The translations under genes were made by a program, and so were the position numbers. The notes under the pieces are model-generated. The model saw only the letters and a list, made by a program, of their open reading frames with translations, ran no database searches and was not told where the DNA came from. A stretch of 64,000 nucleotides of DNA from Zeimonas sp050187175 (GTDB taxonomy: Bacteria; Pseudomonadota; Gammaproteobacteria; Burkholderiales; Burkholderiaceae_E): the NCBI GenBank assembly GCA_050187175.1, contig JBFWXS010000002.1, forward strand, positions 1-64,000, in the 5' to 3' direction. Shown here piece after piece: positions 1 to 8,879 of the stretch; the first letter of the stretch is position 1, and each line of letters begins with the position of its first letter.

Positions 1-30
1 ACCCGCGCCTGCCGCTCCCCCGCCCCAACC
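1..30. repeat. Partial copy of a dispersed palindromic element
   Basis: The first 30 bases match positions 48133-48162 at 28 of 30 positions. At 48133 this sequence forms the outer right arm of a 119-bp palindromic element (48033-48151) and its flank. Only the edge is visible here because the window begins inside it. This suggests a repeat family scattered in this genome, here next to the groESL terminator. Confidence 0.6.
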
Positions 31-38
31 TGAGAACG

Positions 39-66
39 AAAAAAAAGCCCGCACAAAGCGGGCTTC
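39..66 (-). terminator. Rho-independent terminator of groES-groEL
   Basis: Read on the minus strand, a six-base-pair GC stem (GCCCGC/GCGGGC, plus positions 47-52 and 58-63) with a five-base loop is followed by eight T residues (plus A39-A46). It lies about 40 bases after the groEL stop and faces the right way to end the groESL transcript. Confidence 0.9.
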
Positions 67-76
67 TCCAAACCGA

Positions 77-98
77 GGTCCGGCCCTGAGGCCGGACC
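77..98 (-). other. Second hairpin after groEL stop
   Basis: A perfect nine-base-pair inverted repeat (GGTCCGGCC/GGCCGGACC) with a four-base loop lies between the groEL stop and the terminator. It has no T-run of its own. It may stabilise the 3' end of the mRNA or assist termination; that role is inference. Confidence 0.55.
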
Positions 99-106
99 GA
101 CGGGCA

Positions 107-1753
<1,647 letters not shown>

Positions 1754-1780
1754 CTTTGATTGCTCCTGGAATTCCGTTGC

Positions 1781-2068
1781 TTACTCGACCACGGCCATGA
1801 TGTCTTCTTCGCGCATCACGAGCAGCTCGTCGCCGTCGACCTTCACGGTCTGGCCGCTGTACTTGCCGAACAGCACTTTGTCGCCGACCTTGACGCCGAG
1901 CGGACGGACCTTGCCATCGTCGCCCACCTTGCCGTTACCGACCGCCAGGATCTCGCCTTGGTCCGGTTTCTCAGCGGCGTTGTCAGGAATGACAATTCCC
2001 GACGCGGTTTTGCGCTCGTTGTCCAGACGCTTGATGATCACGCGATCATGCAAAGGACGGAGTTTCAT
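1781..2068 (-). CDS. groS: Co-chaperonin GroES (Hsp10)
   Basis: This 95-residue protein is the heptameric lid of the GroEL folding chamber. It begins MKLRPLHDRV and has the mobile loop around residues 17-35 (ERKTASGIVIPDNA) that contacts GroEL. The ATG at 2068 is chosen over an upstream start at 2191 because it gives the standard GroES N-terminus and has a GGGAG ribosome site seven bases upstream. It is the first gene of the groES-groEL operon. Confidence 0.98.
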   Translation of the reverse strand: MKLRPLHDRVIIKRLDNERKTASGIVIPDNAAEKPDQGEILAVGNGKVGDDGKVRPLGVKVGDKVLFGKYSGQTVKVDGDELLVMREEDIMAVVE

Positions 2069-2184
2069 AGAACAGCTCCCAAGTGTTTGAAAAACCAGAA
2101 AAAATTGACGAGCCGGAAGGCCGGCTCGGGATATCTCCCCGCGGGGCCGGCGCCTCGGGTGACCGGGCGCTCGTTCTGCTATCG

Positions 2185-2211
2185 CTAGCACTCACCGCTG
2201 GCGAGTGCTGA
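2185..2211. promoter_or_regulatory. CIRCE operator (HrcA binding site)
   Basis: The sequence CTAGCACTC-N9-GAGTGCTGA differs from the CIRCE consensus (TTAGCACTC-N9-GAGTGCTAA) at two positions, one in each arm. It starts exactly at the edge of the -10 box and covers the predicted transcription start of groESL, where HrcA binding would block transcription. No hrcA gene is in the window. Confidence 0.92.
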
Positions 2212-2240
2212 TTATATGGGCCGGCCTTGGCGTTATCAAG
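2211..2240 (-). promoter_or_regulatory. groESL promoter, sigma-70 overlapping a sigma-32-like promoter
   Basis: On the minus strand TTGATA (plus 2234-2239) and a perfect TATAAT (plus 2211-2216) are separated by exactly 17 bases. The same stretch reads CTTGATA-N13-CCCATATA, close to the heat-shock sigma-32 consensus. With the adjoining CIRCE this suggests dual control by HrcA and possibly sigma-32. Confidence 0.85.
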
Positions 2241-2285
2241 CGGGTGCTTGGGCCAGGATCCGCGCGCATCTCTCCGGCCGCCCGG

Positions 2286-2702
2286 CTATGAGCGGAAGAT
2301 CACCTGCACCTCGCGGCGCGCGAAACGCCATCCCCCAGAAGTCAGGACGAAACGGTCACGATAGTCCACGACCGACGGCGGCGGCGAGGCTTCCGATGGC
2401 CCCGAGCGCTGAAGTGCGCCCTGAAACATGATGACGCTGCAGTCCCCCTCGGCGTTCTCCGAATCGACGACGCGGATCGCGATGTTCGTGCACAGGTGTC
2501 GTGTCACCCGTCCGTCCGGCCGTGCTTCCAGAAACGCGCGAATGGCGGCATGGCCCGCAAAGGGTTGACCGGAGCGGACAAAGACGCCGTCCGGCGCGAA
2601 CAGCGCGACGAAGTCGTCATAGCGGTTGGCATCGATGGCTCGTGCGAACCCGATGCATAGTGCGGTGCAGGCCGACACGCATGGGTCATACGCCGGGATC
2701 AT
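2286..2702 (-). CDS. SnoaL-like / NTF2-fold protein
   Basis: This 138-residue protein has the pattern of the SnoaL-like cone fold: an N-terminal helix (IDANRYDDFVALFAPDGVF), the segment GHAAIRAFLEAR, and C-terminal strands ending WRFARREVQVIF. Family members act as cyclases, isomerases, dehydratases or small subunits, so no reaction can be assigned. The ATG at 2702 overlaps the stop of the preceding reductase gene as ATGA, pointing to translational coupling. A longer start at 2840 would run inside that gene and was rejected. It is the last gene of the operon that starts at 5584. Confidence 0.8.
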   Translation of the reverse strand: MIPAYDPCVSACTALCIGFARAIDANRYDDFVALFAPDGVFVRSGQPFAGHAAIRAFLEARPDGRVTRHLCTNIAIRVVDSENAEGDCSVIMFQGALQRSGPSEASPPPSVVDYRDRFVLTSGGWRFARREVQVIFRS

Positions 2703-3712
2703 CGGTGGTCTCCGGGCGTTGCCAGGATCAGCTTGCCCATCAGATCGCCGCTCTCCATTTCCGCATGCGCGGCCGCCGCCTCGGCCAGCGGGCGCACCCG
2801 GGCAATCAGCGGTCTGATACGGCTGCCGAGCAGCGGCCACACTCGCGCGCGCAGGGTGCGCGCAATCGCGGTCTTGCGGTCAGCGGGTAAGGGCCGCAGC
2901 ATCGATCCGGTGACGATGGCCTGTTTGGCCATCAACAAGCGAAGCGGCGCGTCGAAGCGCGCGCCGTCTCCAGGCGACAGATGCACGATCCTGCCGCCGT
3001 GCGCCAGCGCCTCGAGATTCTGTTCGTTGTAGCATCCGCCGGACATGTCGAGGATCACATCGACCCCGCGGCCCTGGGTGGCCGCGCGAGCGCCGGCGAC
3101 GAAATCGTCGCTGCGGTAGTTCCATGCCGCGGCAGCGCCAAGCTCGCGCGCGACGCGGCATTTCGCTTCCGAACCGCAGGTGGCCATTGCCGGGTGGCCG
3201 AGTGCGCGCAGCAGTTGAATCGCGATCGTTCCGACGCCGCTGGTGCCGCCGTGGATCAGTACCGACTCGCCGGGGCCGAGCCGGGCGAGCTCGAAGAAGT
3301 TGAACCAGACGGTGAATAGAGCCTCCGGCAAGGCCGCGGCCTGATCGAAGTCGAAGCCGTCCGGGATCGGCAGCAGATGACCGACGGGAGCCAGCGCATG
3401 AGTTGCGTAGCCGCCGCCGTCGGTCAGGGTGCAGACCCGATCGCCGACTCGCCAGCCGGATGCGGCGCCGACCGCGTCGCCGAGCGCGACGATGGTTCCG
3501 GCGACTTCGAGGCCAGGGATGTCGGAGTGTGCCGGCACGGGGCCTCGCCGCCGCTGGCCGCAGTCGTGCCGATTGACGCCGGCCGCGGCGACGCGGATCA
3601 GCACCGCATCGCCGGTCGCTACCGGTCGGCTGATGGGCCGTAGCTGCAGCACATCCGGGCCGCCGGGCGCAGTGATGAAGATCGCCGTGTTCTCGGTGGA
3701 CGGATGCGTCAT
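2699..3712 (-). CDS. Zinc-free MDR-family NAD(P)H:quinone/enoyl reductase
   Basis: This 337-residue medium-chain dehydrogenase/reductase belongs to the quinone oxidoreductase branch. It has an N-terminal GroES-like domain, GLEVAG near residue 67, and the nucleotide-binding GGTSGVG at residues 155-161. The cysteine cluster of the structural zinc site is absent, as expected for this branch. It probably reduces a quinone or an activated double bond with NADPH. The ATG at 3712 overlaps the Bug stop (ATGA), and an upstream start at 3931 would intrude on that gene. It is third of four genes in the operon. Confidence 0.88.
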   Translation of the reverse strand: MTHPSTENTAIFITAPGGPDVLQLRPISRPVATGDAVLIRVAAAGVNRHDCGQRRRGPVPAHSDIPGLEVAGTIVALGDAVGAASGWRVGDRVCTLTDGGGYATHALAPVGHLLPIPDGFDFDQAAALPEALFTVWFNFFELARLGPGESVLIHGGTSGVGTIAIQLLRALGHPAMATCGSEAKCRVARELGAAAAWNYRSDDFVAGARAATQGRGVDVILDMSGGCYNEQNLEALAHGGRIVHLSPGDGARFDAPLRLLMAKQAIVTGSMLRPLPADRKTAIARTLRARVWPLLGSRIRPLIARVRPLAEAAAAHAEMESGDLMGKLILATPGDHR

Positions 3713-4695
3713 AGCTGCTCGATTCCCGCTACCTTCATGAGCGTGCGAGTTTGTTCGATACCCGCCGTCAAACGCTCGCTGGTCTGCTGAGGCGTCAATC
3801 CCAGGACATAGGCGAAGTTGTCCCTGAACTGAGTTCGCACTTCGGTGGTATCCAATACGTCCCGGAACGCCTGGAAGAGAACCTCCTGTACGTGCGCCGG
3901 CGTGCGAGCCGGCGCCAGGATGCAGGCCCACGTATCCGACGGGCGAAACGACGGAAGCGTGTCAGTGATCGGAGGCACGCCCGGTAGAAACGGCGACGGC
4001 TTGCTATCCAGAACGGCCAGCGCCCTCAGCTTGCCGGAGACGATGAGGCCGTGCGCGAGCGGGATGGTCGTGAACGTGATCGGCACTCGACCGGCGAGTA
4101 TCTCAGTCGTCAACGGCCCCGAGCCCCTGAACGGAACGTGCAGCAGCTTGACGTTGGCAGCGGAACTGAACAGCTCCCCGTTCAGGTGTACGGCAGTGCC
4201 GTGGCCGGACGTGCCGAACGCGATCTCTCCCGGCCGTGCGCGCGCCAGGGCGATCAGATCCGCGACTGAGGCGACCCCCAGCCCGGGGTAGACGACCAGT
4301 ACCTGCGGTACCTCGTGTGTTGCGATGATGGGGGTGAAGTCGCGTAGCGCGTCGATGTTCGGTTGTCGGTACAGCAGGGGCGAAGTCACCGAGGCGCTCG
4401 AAGGGGCGAACAGCAGCGTGTACCCGTCCGGCGCGGCCCGAGCCGCGCGCTCTGCACCTATGAGCCCTCCCGCGCCCGCGACGTTCTCGATGATGACCGA
4501 CCGGCCGAGCCGCTGCTGAAGGCCCGGAAGCAGCAGGCGCATCAGGGCGTCGGCTCCGCCGGGAGTAAACGGCGAAATGACGCTTATCGTGCGGGAAGGG
4601 TAGGCCTGCGCCTGTGCGTCGGCAAGCGTCGCCAGGCAGGTCGCGGCAAACCCGAGCCGCAGCATGTCGCGGCGCTTGTGTCGAAGCTCCGTCAT
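3709..4695 (-). CDS. Bug-family (TctC-like) periplasmic solute receptor
   Basis: This 328-residue member of the tripartite tricarboxylate receptor family starts with a twin-arginine-like HKRRDMLRL followed by a hydrophobic stretch, with likely cleavage near AQA at residue 31. The mature start YPSRTISVISPF-TPGGADALMR fits the Bug ligand-binding loop, and GAGGLIGAERAARAAPDGYTLL is the second family signature. It should bind a carboxylate in the periplasm. No TctA/TctB membrane partners are present. It lies 76 bases after the decarboxylase-like gene, within the operon predicted to be under the AraC regulator. Confidence 0.93.
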   Translation of the reverse strand: MTELRHKRRDMLRLGFAATCLATLADAQAQAYPSRTISVISPFTPGGADALMRLLLPGLQQRLGRSVIIENVAGAGGLIGAERAARAAPDGYTLLFAPSSASVTSPLLYRQPNIDALRDFTPIIATHEVPQVLVVYPGLGVASVADLIALARARPGEIAFGTSGHGTAVHLNGELFSSAANVKLLHVPFRGSGPLTTEILAGRVPITFTTIPLAHGLIVSGKLRALAVLDSKPSPFLPGVPPITDTLPSFRPSDTWACILAPARTPAHVQEVLFQAFRDVLDTTEVRTQFRDNFAYVLGLTPQQTSERLTAGIEQTRTLMKVAGIEQL

Positions 4696-4771
4696 TGGTC
4701 ACCTCCTTGATGGCCGCGCGCCGATGATCCGCGCGCCGACCTGAATGAATCTCTATGGGTTTGAATGAGTC

Positions 4772-5584
4772 TCAGGCCAGAAGCCGCGTATCAGCCAGAT
4801 CCTTGGCGCCCAGCGTCTCGGCCAGCGTCGCGCCGCGCGGCTCGATCACCGGCAGATCGGCGAGGGCGTTGACGATGTGAAAACTTGTGGGCAACTGCTC
4901 CCATCTGGAATGAATGAACTCGACCGAGCCGGTGCCACGCCAGAACGCGGTGTAGCGCGTGATGTTAGTCGTGAACGGCGACAGCACCATTTCGTCGACT
5001 GCGGCCGCCCCGCCTGGCTCTAGCCCCGGCAGATAGCGGTGCAACAGCAAGCCATCGGCTTTGGCCTCGGTGGGTGGTTCAGCGGCGATCAGGTTCGCCA
5101 CCCGAAGACGGATGAAGATGTGCCCGTCGAGCATCGCATCGAATTCCCTAACCCCGTGCAGCTCGCGCGCGCCGGGAAGCTCGCAGAACAGCTTGGGGTA
5201 GCCCAGTTCCTCGCGCCCCGTAAGAATGGGCTCGACGCGATTCTCCCAGAGCACGCTCATGAACGGCCCTCTCACCGCATCCTTGACTCCGCGGTAGCTC
5301 ACCGGGAACTTGACGGCCAGCAGGGTATAGCTGCGCCCGGCCAACCATTCGAGCCGGTGGAGTACGCAGTGCTCGACCGTGACCACAGGCTCGCCGTCGA
5401 GCGTGCAGCCGGGCGGCAGCAAGGCGATGAGCCGCCGCGCATCGGTGAGGAAACTGACCGTCGTCGTCGTGCGTGCCGCTTCGCGCATGTCGAAGGGCCG
5501 GCCGTCGGGGCCCTGGCGGGGCCCCGCGCTAGGTCCGAAGACCATGGGCATGCGGAAGCGAAGCTGCCCGTCCGGCTTCGTCAT
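4772..5584 (-). CDS. Acetoacetate decarboxylase-superfamily protein
   Basis: This 270-residue protein resembles acetoacetate decarboxylase. The segment ending GREELGYPK places a lysine at residue 131 where the family has its Schiff-base lysine. The second lysine, which in true acetoacetate decarboxylase lowers the pKa (PKK), is leucine here (PKL). The chemistry may therefore be decarboxylation of another beta-keto acid, or a different Schiff-base reaction as in aldolase-like members. It is the first gene of a four-gene operon (with Bug, quinone reductase and SnoaL-like protein). Its promoter carries the paired CGCAAGAT sites at 5679-5705. Confidence 0.82.
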   Translation of the reverse strand: MTKPDGQLRFRMPMVFGPSAGPRQGPDGRPFDMREAARTTTTVSFLTDARRLIALLPPGCTLDGEPVVTVEHCVLHRLEWLAGRSYTLLAVKFPVSYRGVKDAVRGPFMSVLWENRVEPILTGREELGYPKLFCELPGARELHGVREFDAMLDGHIFIRLRVANLIAAEPPTEAKADGLLLHRYLPGLEPGGAAAVDEMVLSPFTTNITRYTAFWRGTGSVEFIHSRWEQLPTSFHIVNALADLPVIEPRGATLAETLGAKDLADTRLLA

Positions 5585-5644
5585 GAGCCGTCCCTATGGA
5601 AGCAATGATGGATGAACACGTGGGGCTACTCTCGAGAGGGATCG

Positions 5645-5705
5645 ACTTTATTGCCGCGCCTGCCGGTGGGCCATGCGCATCTTGCGCAACACCGGAGATC
5701 TTGCG
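5645..5705 (-). promoter_or_regulatory. Predicted AraC-type operator and promoter for the decarboxylase operon
   Basis: On the minus strand CGCAAGAT (plus 5698-5705), 11 bases, CGCAAGAT (plus 5679-5686), 28 bases, then TAAAGT (plus 5645-5650) as a -10 box. Spacing is identical to the elements at 8623-8683 and 10077-10137. No good -35 box lies in the gap, as expected for an activator-dependent promoter. The predicted start is about 54 bases before the ATG at 5584. Confidence 0.75.
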
Positions 5706-5722
5706 CAGATCGTGCTGCGTTT

Positions 5723-6685
5723 TCAGCTCCAAGGCGTGGGGATGGAGTTCTGATCGGTCGCGCGCATCACTTTTCTGAGCAGCTGCTTGAGCACAATGGC
5801 CTCTCCGTGCGTGAGCGGCTCCAATGCGGAGGACTCCCATTCCTGCTCTGCTGCAATCGCGCGAACTATGCTGTGATGACCTTCCAAGGTCAGTCGCATC
5901 AAGCCTTTCAAGGAATCGAGATCGATGAGCTTGCGCCTTTGCAGAGCGTCGATGACGGCGTCGGAAATAGGCCGGCTCGTATAGAAGAAGAGATTTCGAA
6001 CATCATCGACGCTGGCCTCGCCCTTCACAAGCAAGGCCGCCAGAATCGCGAACTCCAGCCTGTCCTCGATGCCCACGGCCTTCAAGGGCGCGGTCTGGGC
6101 GAGCGTGAACTGCAGGTACACGCGGCTCAATGGATAGGAAAGAGCATCGCTGTCCCACGTCGGCTCGGCGCCCACGTCACCTTGCCTGGCAGCGCAGGCA
6201 TCGAACTGTGCGCGAGCGGCGATTCCGTACTCTCCCGACAGAAACACCAAGGGTGTTCTGTTCCAGCGTTCGAATCGCGAGACTTTGCCGACGAAGATGA
6301 CGTGATCGCCCGCCTCGTACTGATGCATGGTCTGGCACTCGAAACGAGCCGAACACCCTTCCAGCAATGGTGTATTCCCGATGCCCCGCGTGATCTCCAC
6401 GCCGGAGAACTTCTCTCCCGGCGCAAGCCCGGATCGAGCGAAGGAGTTGCTGATCGAGCGCTGCGCGATGGAAAGCAGATTGACGGCAAAGAATTCGGCT
6501 CGCCGAAACGCCGCGATGCTCGATGATCGTTTTGCCAGGCTCCAGAGGATCAACGGCGGATCCAGCGAAACCGAACTAAAGCTGTTCGCCGTTACGCCCA
6601 CATCCACACCGTCGTGGTGCGTGGTCACCACCGTGACGCCAGTGGCAAACAGCGCAAGCGCCCGGCGGAATTCCATCTCATCCAT
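5723..6685 (-). CDS. Flavin reductase fused to a C-terminal MarR-like domain
   Basis: This 320-residue protein has two parts. Residues 1 to about 165 form the FMN-binding split barrel of NAD(P)H:flavin reductases (FATGVTVVTT, TANSFSSVSLDPPLILW, ECQTMHQYEAGDHVIFVGKV). Residues about 190-310 resemble a MarR winged helix. The same layout is known in C1, the reductase of 4-hydroxyphenylacetate hydroxylase from Acinetobacter, where the extra domain senses the aromatic substrate and controls the reductase. It should supply reduced flavin to the luciferase-like monooxygenase encoded three bases upstream. It is the last gene of the operon starting at 8595. Confidence 0.88.
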   Translation of the reverse strand: MDEMEFRRALALFATGVTVVTTHHDGVDVGVTANSFSSVSLDPPLILWSLAKRSSSIAAFRRAEFFAVNLLSIAQRSISNSFARSGLAPGEKFSGVEITRGIGNTPLLEGCSARFECQTMHQYEAGDHVIFVGKVSRFERWNRTPLVFLSGEYGIAARAQFDACAARQGDVGAEPTWDSDALSYPLSRVYLQFTLAQTAPLKAVGIEDRLEFAILAALLVKGEASVDDVRNLFFYTSRPISDAVIDALQRRKLIDLDSLKGLMRLTLEGHHSIVRAIAAEQEWESSALEPLTHGEAIVLKQLLRKVMRATDQNSIPTPWS

Positions 6686-6688
6686 GAT

Positions 6689-7783
6689 CTAGCCCAGAGG
6701 ATTGGAATCGACGACTCCGGCTCGCCGCAACTCGGGTATCACCCTCTGCCAGAGCGACAAACTGTGGCGGGTTTCCTCGGCATCGAGGCCGGAGAACATA
6801 TAGGCCATCATGTGCCCGGCACCAGTGCGCCGGCATTGCTCGATGATTCTTTCAGTGACGGTGGCAGGCGAGCCGAAAATGCACTCGTCCGCCTCGGAGA
6901 AAAGACCCGCTGCCGACGGGAAGTCCGGGATGGCAGACACGCTTGGTTCAGTCGAGCGAGCCGAGTCGTGCCGGCGGACGATACTTTGAGCACGGCCGTC
7001 GAGCTCTTCAATCTGTATGCGCTTCAGTTCAGCGCCGAGTCGATTGGCTTCCGCGTCGCTGTCCCACACCAGGATCTGGCGTCTGATTCCCATCTGAGAA
7101 GAACCGAAAGGTTTCGAGGAGCGCCTGGCTGCCTGCTTGTAGGCGGCGAATATGGGGACAATGGCTTCCGTGGAGAGGAATCCGGTGCAGATACGGCATC
7201 CCCGCTGCGCGGCCGCTTCCGCGGAGGGGGCGCTCAATACCGTGATCCAGCGCGGCGGCAGATTGGCACTGGACAATCTCGGTGAGATCGCCAGCTTGTC
7301 ATAGAAGTAGAAGTCGCCGCGGAAGTCCACGCTACCGTGATGCAGGGCCAGCTCGATGATCTCCAGCGCCTCTTCGTAACGCGGCCGGATCTCTTCCTTC
7401 CTGATCCCGGCGACCACTGGTTCCATAGGGCCGGCACCGCTGGAGTAGCCTATGTCCAGACGCTGCCGAGTCAGCAGATTCAGCATGCCGATCTCTTCCG
7501 CGACTCTGTAGGGAATGTTCATCGGCAGCACATTCCCCATGACGCCCAGCCGAAGGCGCTCTGTCCTTTGACTCGCCGCCGCGATCATGAGGTTTGGCGA
7601 CGGACTGATATTTCCGAAGAAGTGGTGTTCGCTGAAAAACACCCCTTCGAAGCCCATCCTTTCCAGACTCGGCAGAATGCTCAAGTGAAAGTCATAGGTC
7701 TCTTGCGATGCCGCTTGTTCGTCGATCACGCTACGACGTCTTCCGAGCGGTTTCAGAAACGTGAACAGCCAGGGTTTGATCAT
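6689..7783 (-). CDS. Luciferase-like (LLM class) flavin-dependent monooxygenase
   Basis: This 364-residue protein belongs to the bacterial luciferase superfamily. It has SEHHF at residues 51-55, a conserved stretch around LRLGVMGNVLPMNIPYRVAEEI, and a C-terminal region with GSPATVTERI and EETRHSL. Such enzymes use reduced FMN and oxygen to hydroxylate, insert oxygen into, or cleave substrates. The reduced flavin probably comes from the flavin reductase three bases downstream, making a two-component monooxygenase. Its start overlaps the hydrolase stop by four bases. The substrate is unknown. Confidence 0.9.
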   Translation of the reverse strand: MIKPWLFTFLKPLGRRRSVIDEQAASQETYDFHLSILPSLERMGFEGVFFSEHHFFGNISPSPNLMIAAASQRTERLRLGVMGNVLPMNIPYRVAEEIGMLNLLTRQRLDIGYSSGAGPMEPVVAGIRKEEIRPRYEEALEIIELALHHGSVDFRGDFYFYDKLAISPRLSSANLPPRWITVLSAPSAEAAAQRGCRICTGFLSTEAIVPIFAAYKQAARRSSKPFGSSQMGIRRQILVWDSDAEANRLGAELKRIQIEELDGRAQSIVRRHDSARSTEPSVSAIPDFPSAAGLFSEADECIFGSPATVTERIIEQCRRTGAGHMMAYMFSGLDAEETRHSLSLWQRVIPELRRAGVVDSNPLG

Positions 7784-8595
7784 TTCGCCACTCTTTCAGT
7801 GCGTTCTTCAGCGGAGTTCAAGAAGCGCGTCGTCAGACGGGAAAAATCAGGCGGCGCTTCCAGAAGCGGATAGTGCCCACTGTCCAACTGCACATGGGCG
7901 AATTCACGAAGACGGTCGGCAAACGGTTGTGCCGTCGGGTTCCCCAGCAGGGCATCCCGCTTCCCGGTCACCATGAGAACCGGCGCGGTGATGAGATCGA
8001 GCTCCGGAAGAAGATCCGCGTCGCGAAGAACGGCGAGACAGGACGCATACCCTCTCGGGTCCATCCTCGCGAATACTTCGCTCAAGGCGTCGATTTCCGG
8101 TGGATTCGTCGACCTGTACTCGCTGGAGAACATGCGATCGACCATCCCTTCAACCAGGCCGGTCATCCCGTTCTTCAACACGGAATCGATACGGCTATTC
8201 CAATCCTCGACGGGAACGGGAATCCGTGCGGCTGCGCTGCAAAGCAACAGCTTCTCGATACGGCCAGGCGAGAGAATGGAAGCTTTGCACGCGAGCATGG
8301 CTCCAATGGAGACCCCCGCGACCGCGAAACTGTCCCATCCGATCGAGCTCGTCAGGCCAAGCAGATCGTCGGCGAGTACGTCCAGCGAAATCGACCCCGG
8401 TGCCGGGACGCTACCGCCGTGCCCTCGGATGTCATAGCGAAGGATGCGGTGCGTAGCAAGCAGATCCGGCACCAGATGGTCCCAGATGGATAGGTCTGTG
8501 CCTACCGAATGCACAAGTGCAATGCGCTTTGCGCTGGATGCTCGCCCCTCGAGCCTGTAATAGTGGTCAGCACCATTGACCGCAAGTCTCGGCAC
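7780..8595 (-). CDS. Alpha/beta hydrolase, enol-lactonase-like
   Basis: This 271-residue alpha/beta hydrolase has nucleophile Ser96 in GVSIG, a probable acid Asp214 (GKRDALLG) and His241 (SGHYPLLEAP). The overall pattern is like 3-oxoadipate enol-lactonase. It could open a lactone or ester made by the co-transcribed monooxygenase. The start is a GTG at 8595 preceded by GGAG six bases upstream; the overlapping ATG two bases earlier is in another frame. It is the first gene of a three-gene operon whose promoter has paired CGCAAGAT sites at 8657-8683. Confidence 0.88.
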   Translation of the reverse strand: MPRLAVNGADHYYRLEGRASSAKRIALVHSVGTDLSIWDHLVPDLLATHRILRYDIRGHGGSVPAPGSISLDVLADDLLGLTSSIGWDSFAVAGVSIGAMLACKASILSPGRIEKLLLCSAAARIPVPVEDWNSRIDSVLKNGMTGLVEGMVDRMFSSEYRSTNPPEIDALSEVFARMDPRGYASCLAVLRDADLLPELDLITAPVLMVTGKRDALLGNPTAQPFADRLREFAHVQLDSGHYPLLEAPPDFSRLTTRFLNSAEERTERVAK

Positions 8596-8622
8596 ATTGA
8601 TCTCCGTCCTGTTTCCGTATTC

Positions 8623-8683
8623 AATGTACGGATTGAAGGGCGCGGAGGCTCCGGAGATCTTGCGCTTCTAGACGCATCTTGCG
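8623..8683 (-). promoter_or_regulatory. Predicted AraC-type operator and promoter for the hydrolase/monooxygenase operon
   Basis: On the minus strand CGCAAGAT (plus 8676-8683), 11 bases, CGCAAGAT (plus 8657-8664), 28 bases, then TACATT (plus 8623-8628) as a -10 box. The layout equals those at 5645-5705 and 10077-10137. It lies between this operon and the divergent AraC-family gene, and the predicted start is about 21 bases before the GTG at 8595. Confidence 0.78.
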
Positions 8684-8879
8684 ACGCCGAAATCAAGAGG
8701 CCATCGCTTGGCGCGAATTTGCCGGGCTCTTGATTTTCTGTCTGCCGATGAAAGGTGAGGGCTCGATTCGTCGGCGGTCAGCGCAGCCTGGCGATGGTCG
8801 CAGCTTGACGACTGGTCAAAGCCGATCTTAGTCTTGTGCTGCGACACTGGCTGTGCGCCCTCCGCGACCGAGACAAGCT

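Noticed and set aside
2286..2840. Longer start for the SnoaL-like gene at 2840
   Set aside because: The added residues lie inside the upstream gene and have low-complexity composition; ATG at 2702 gives the standard four-base overlap.
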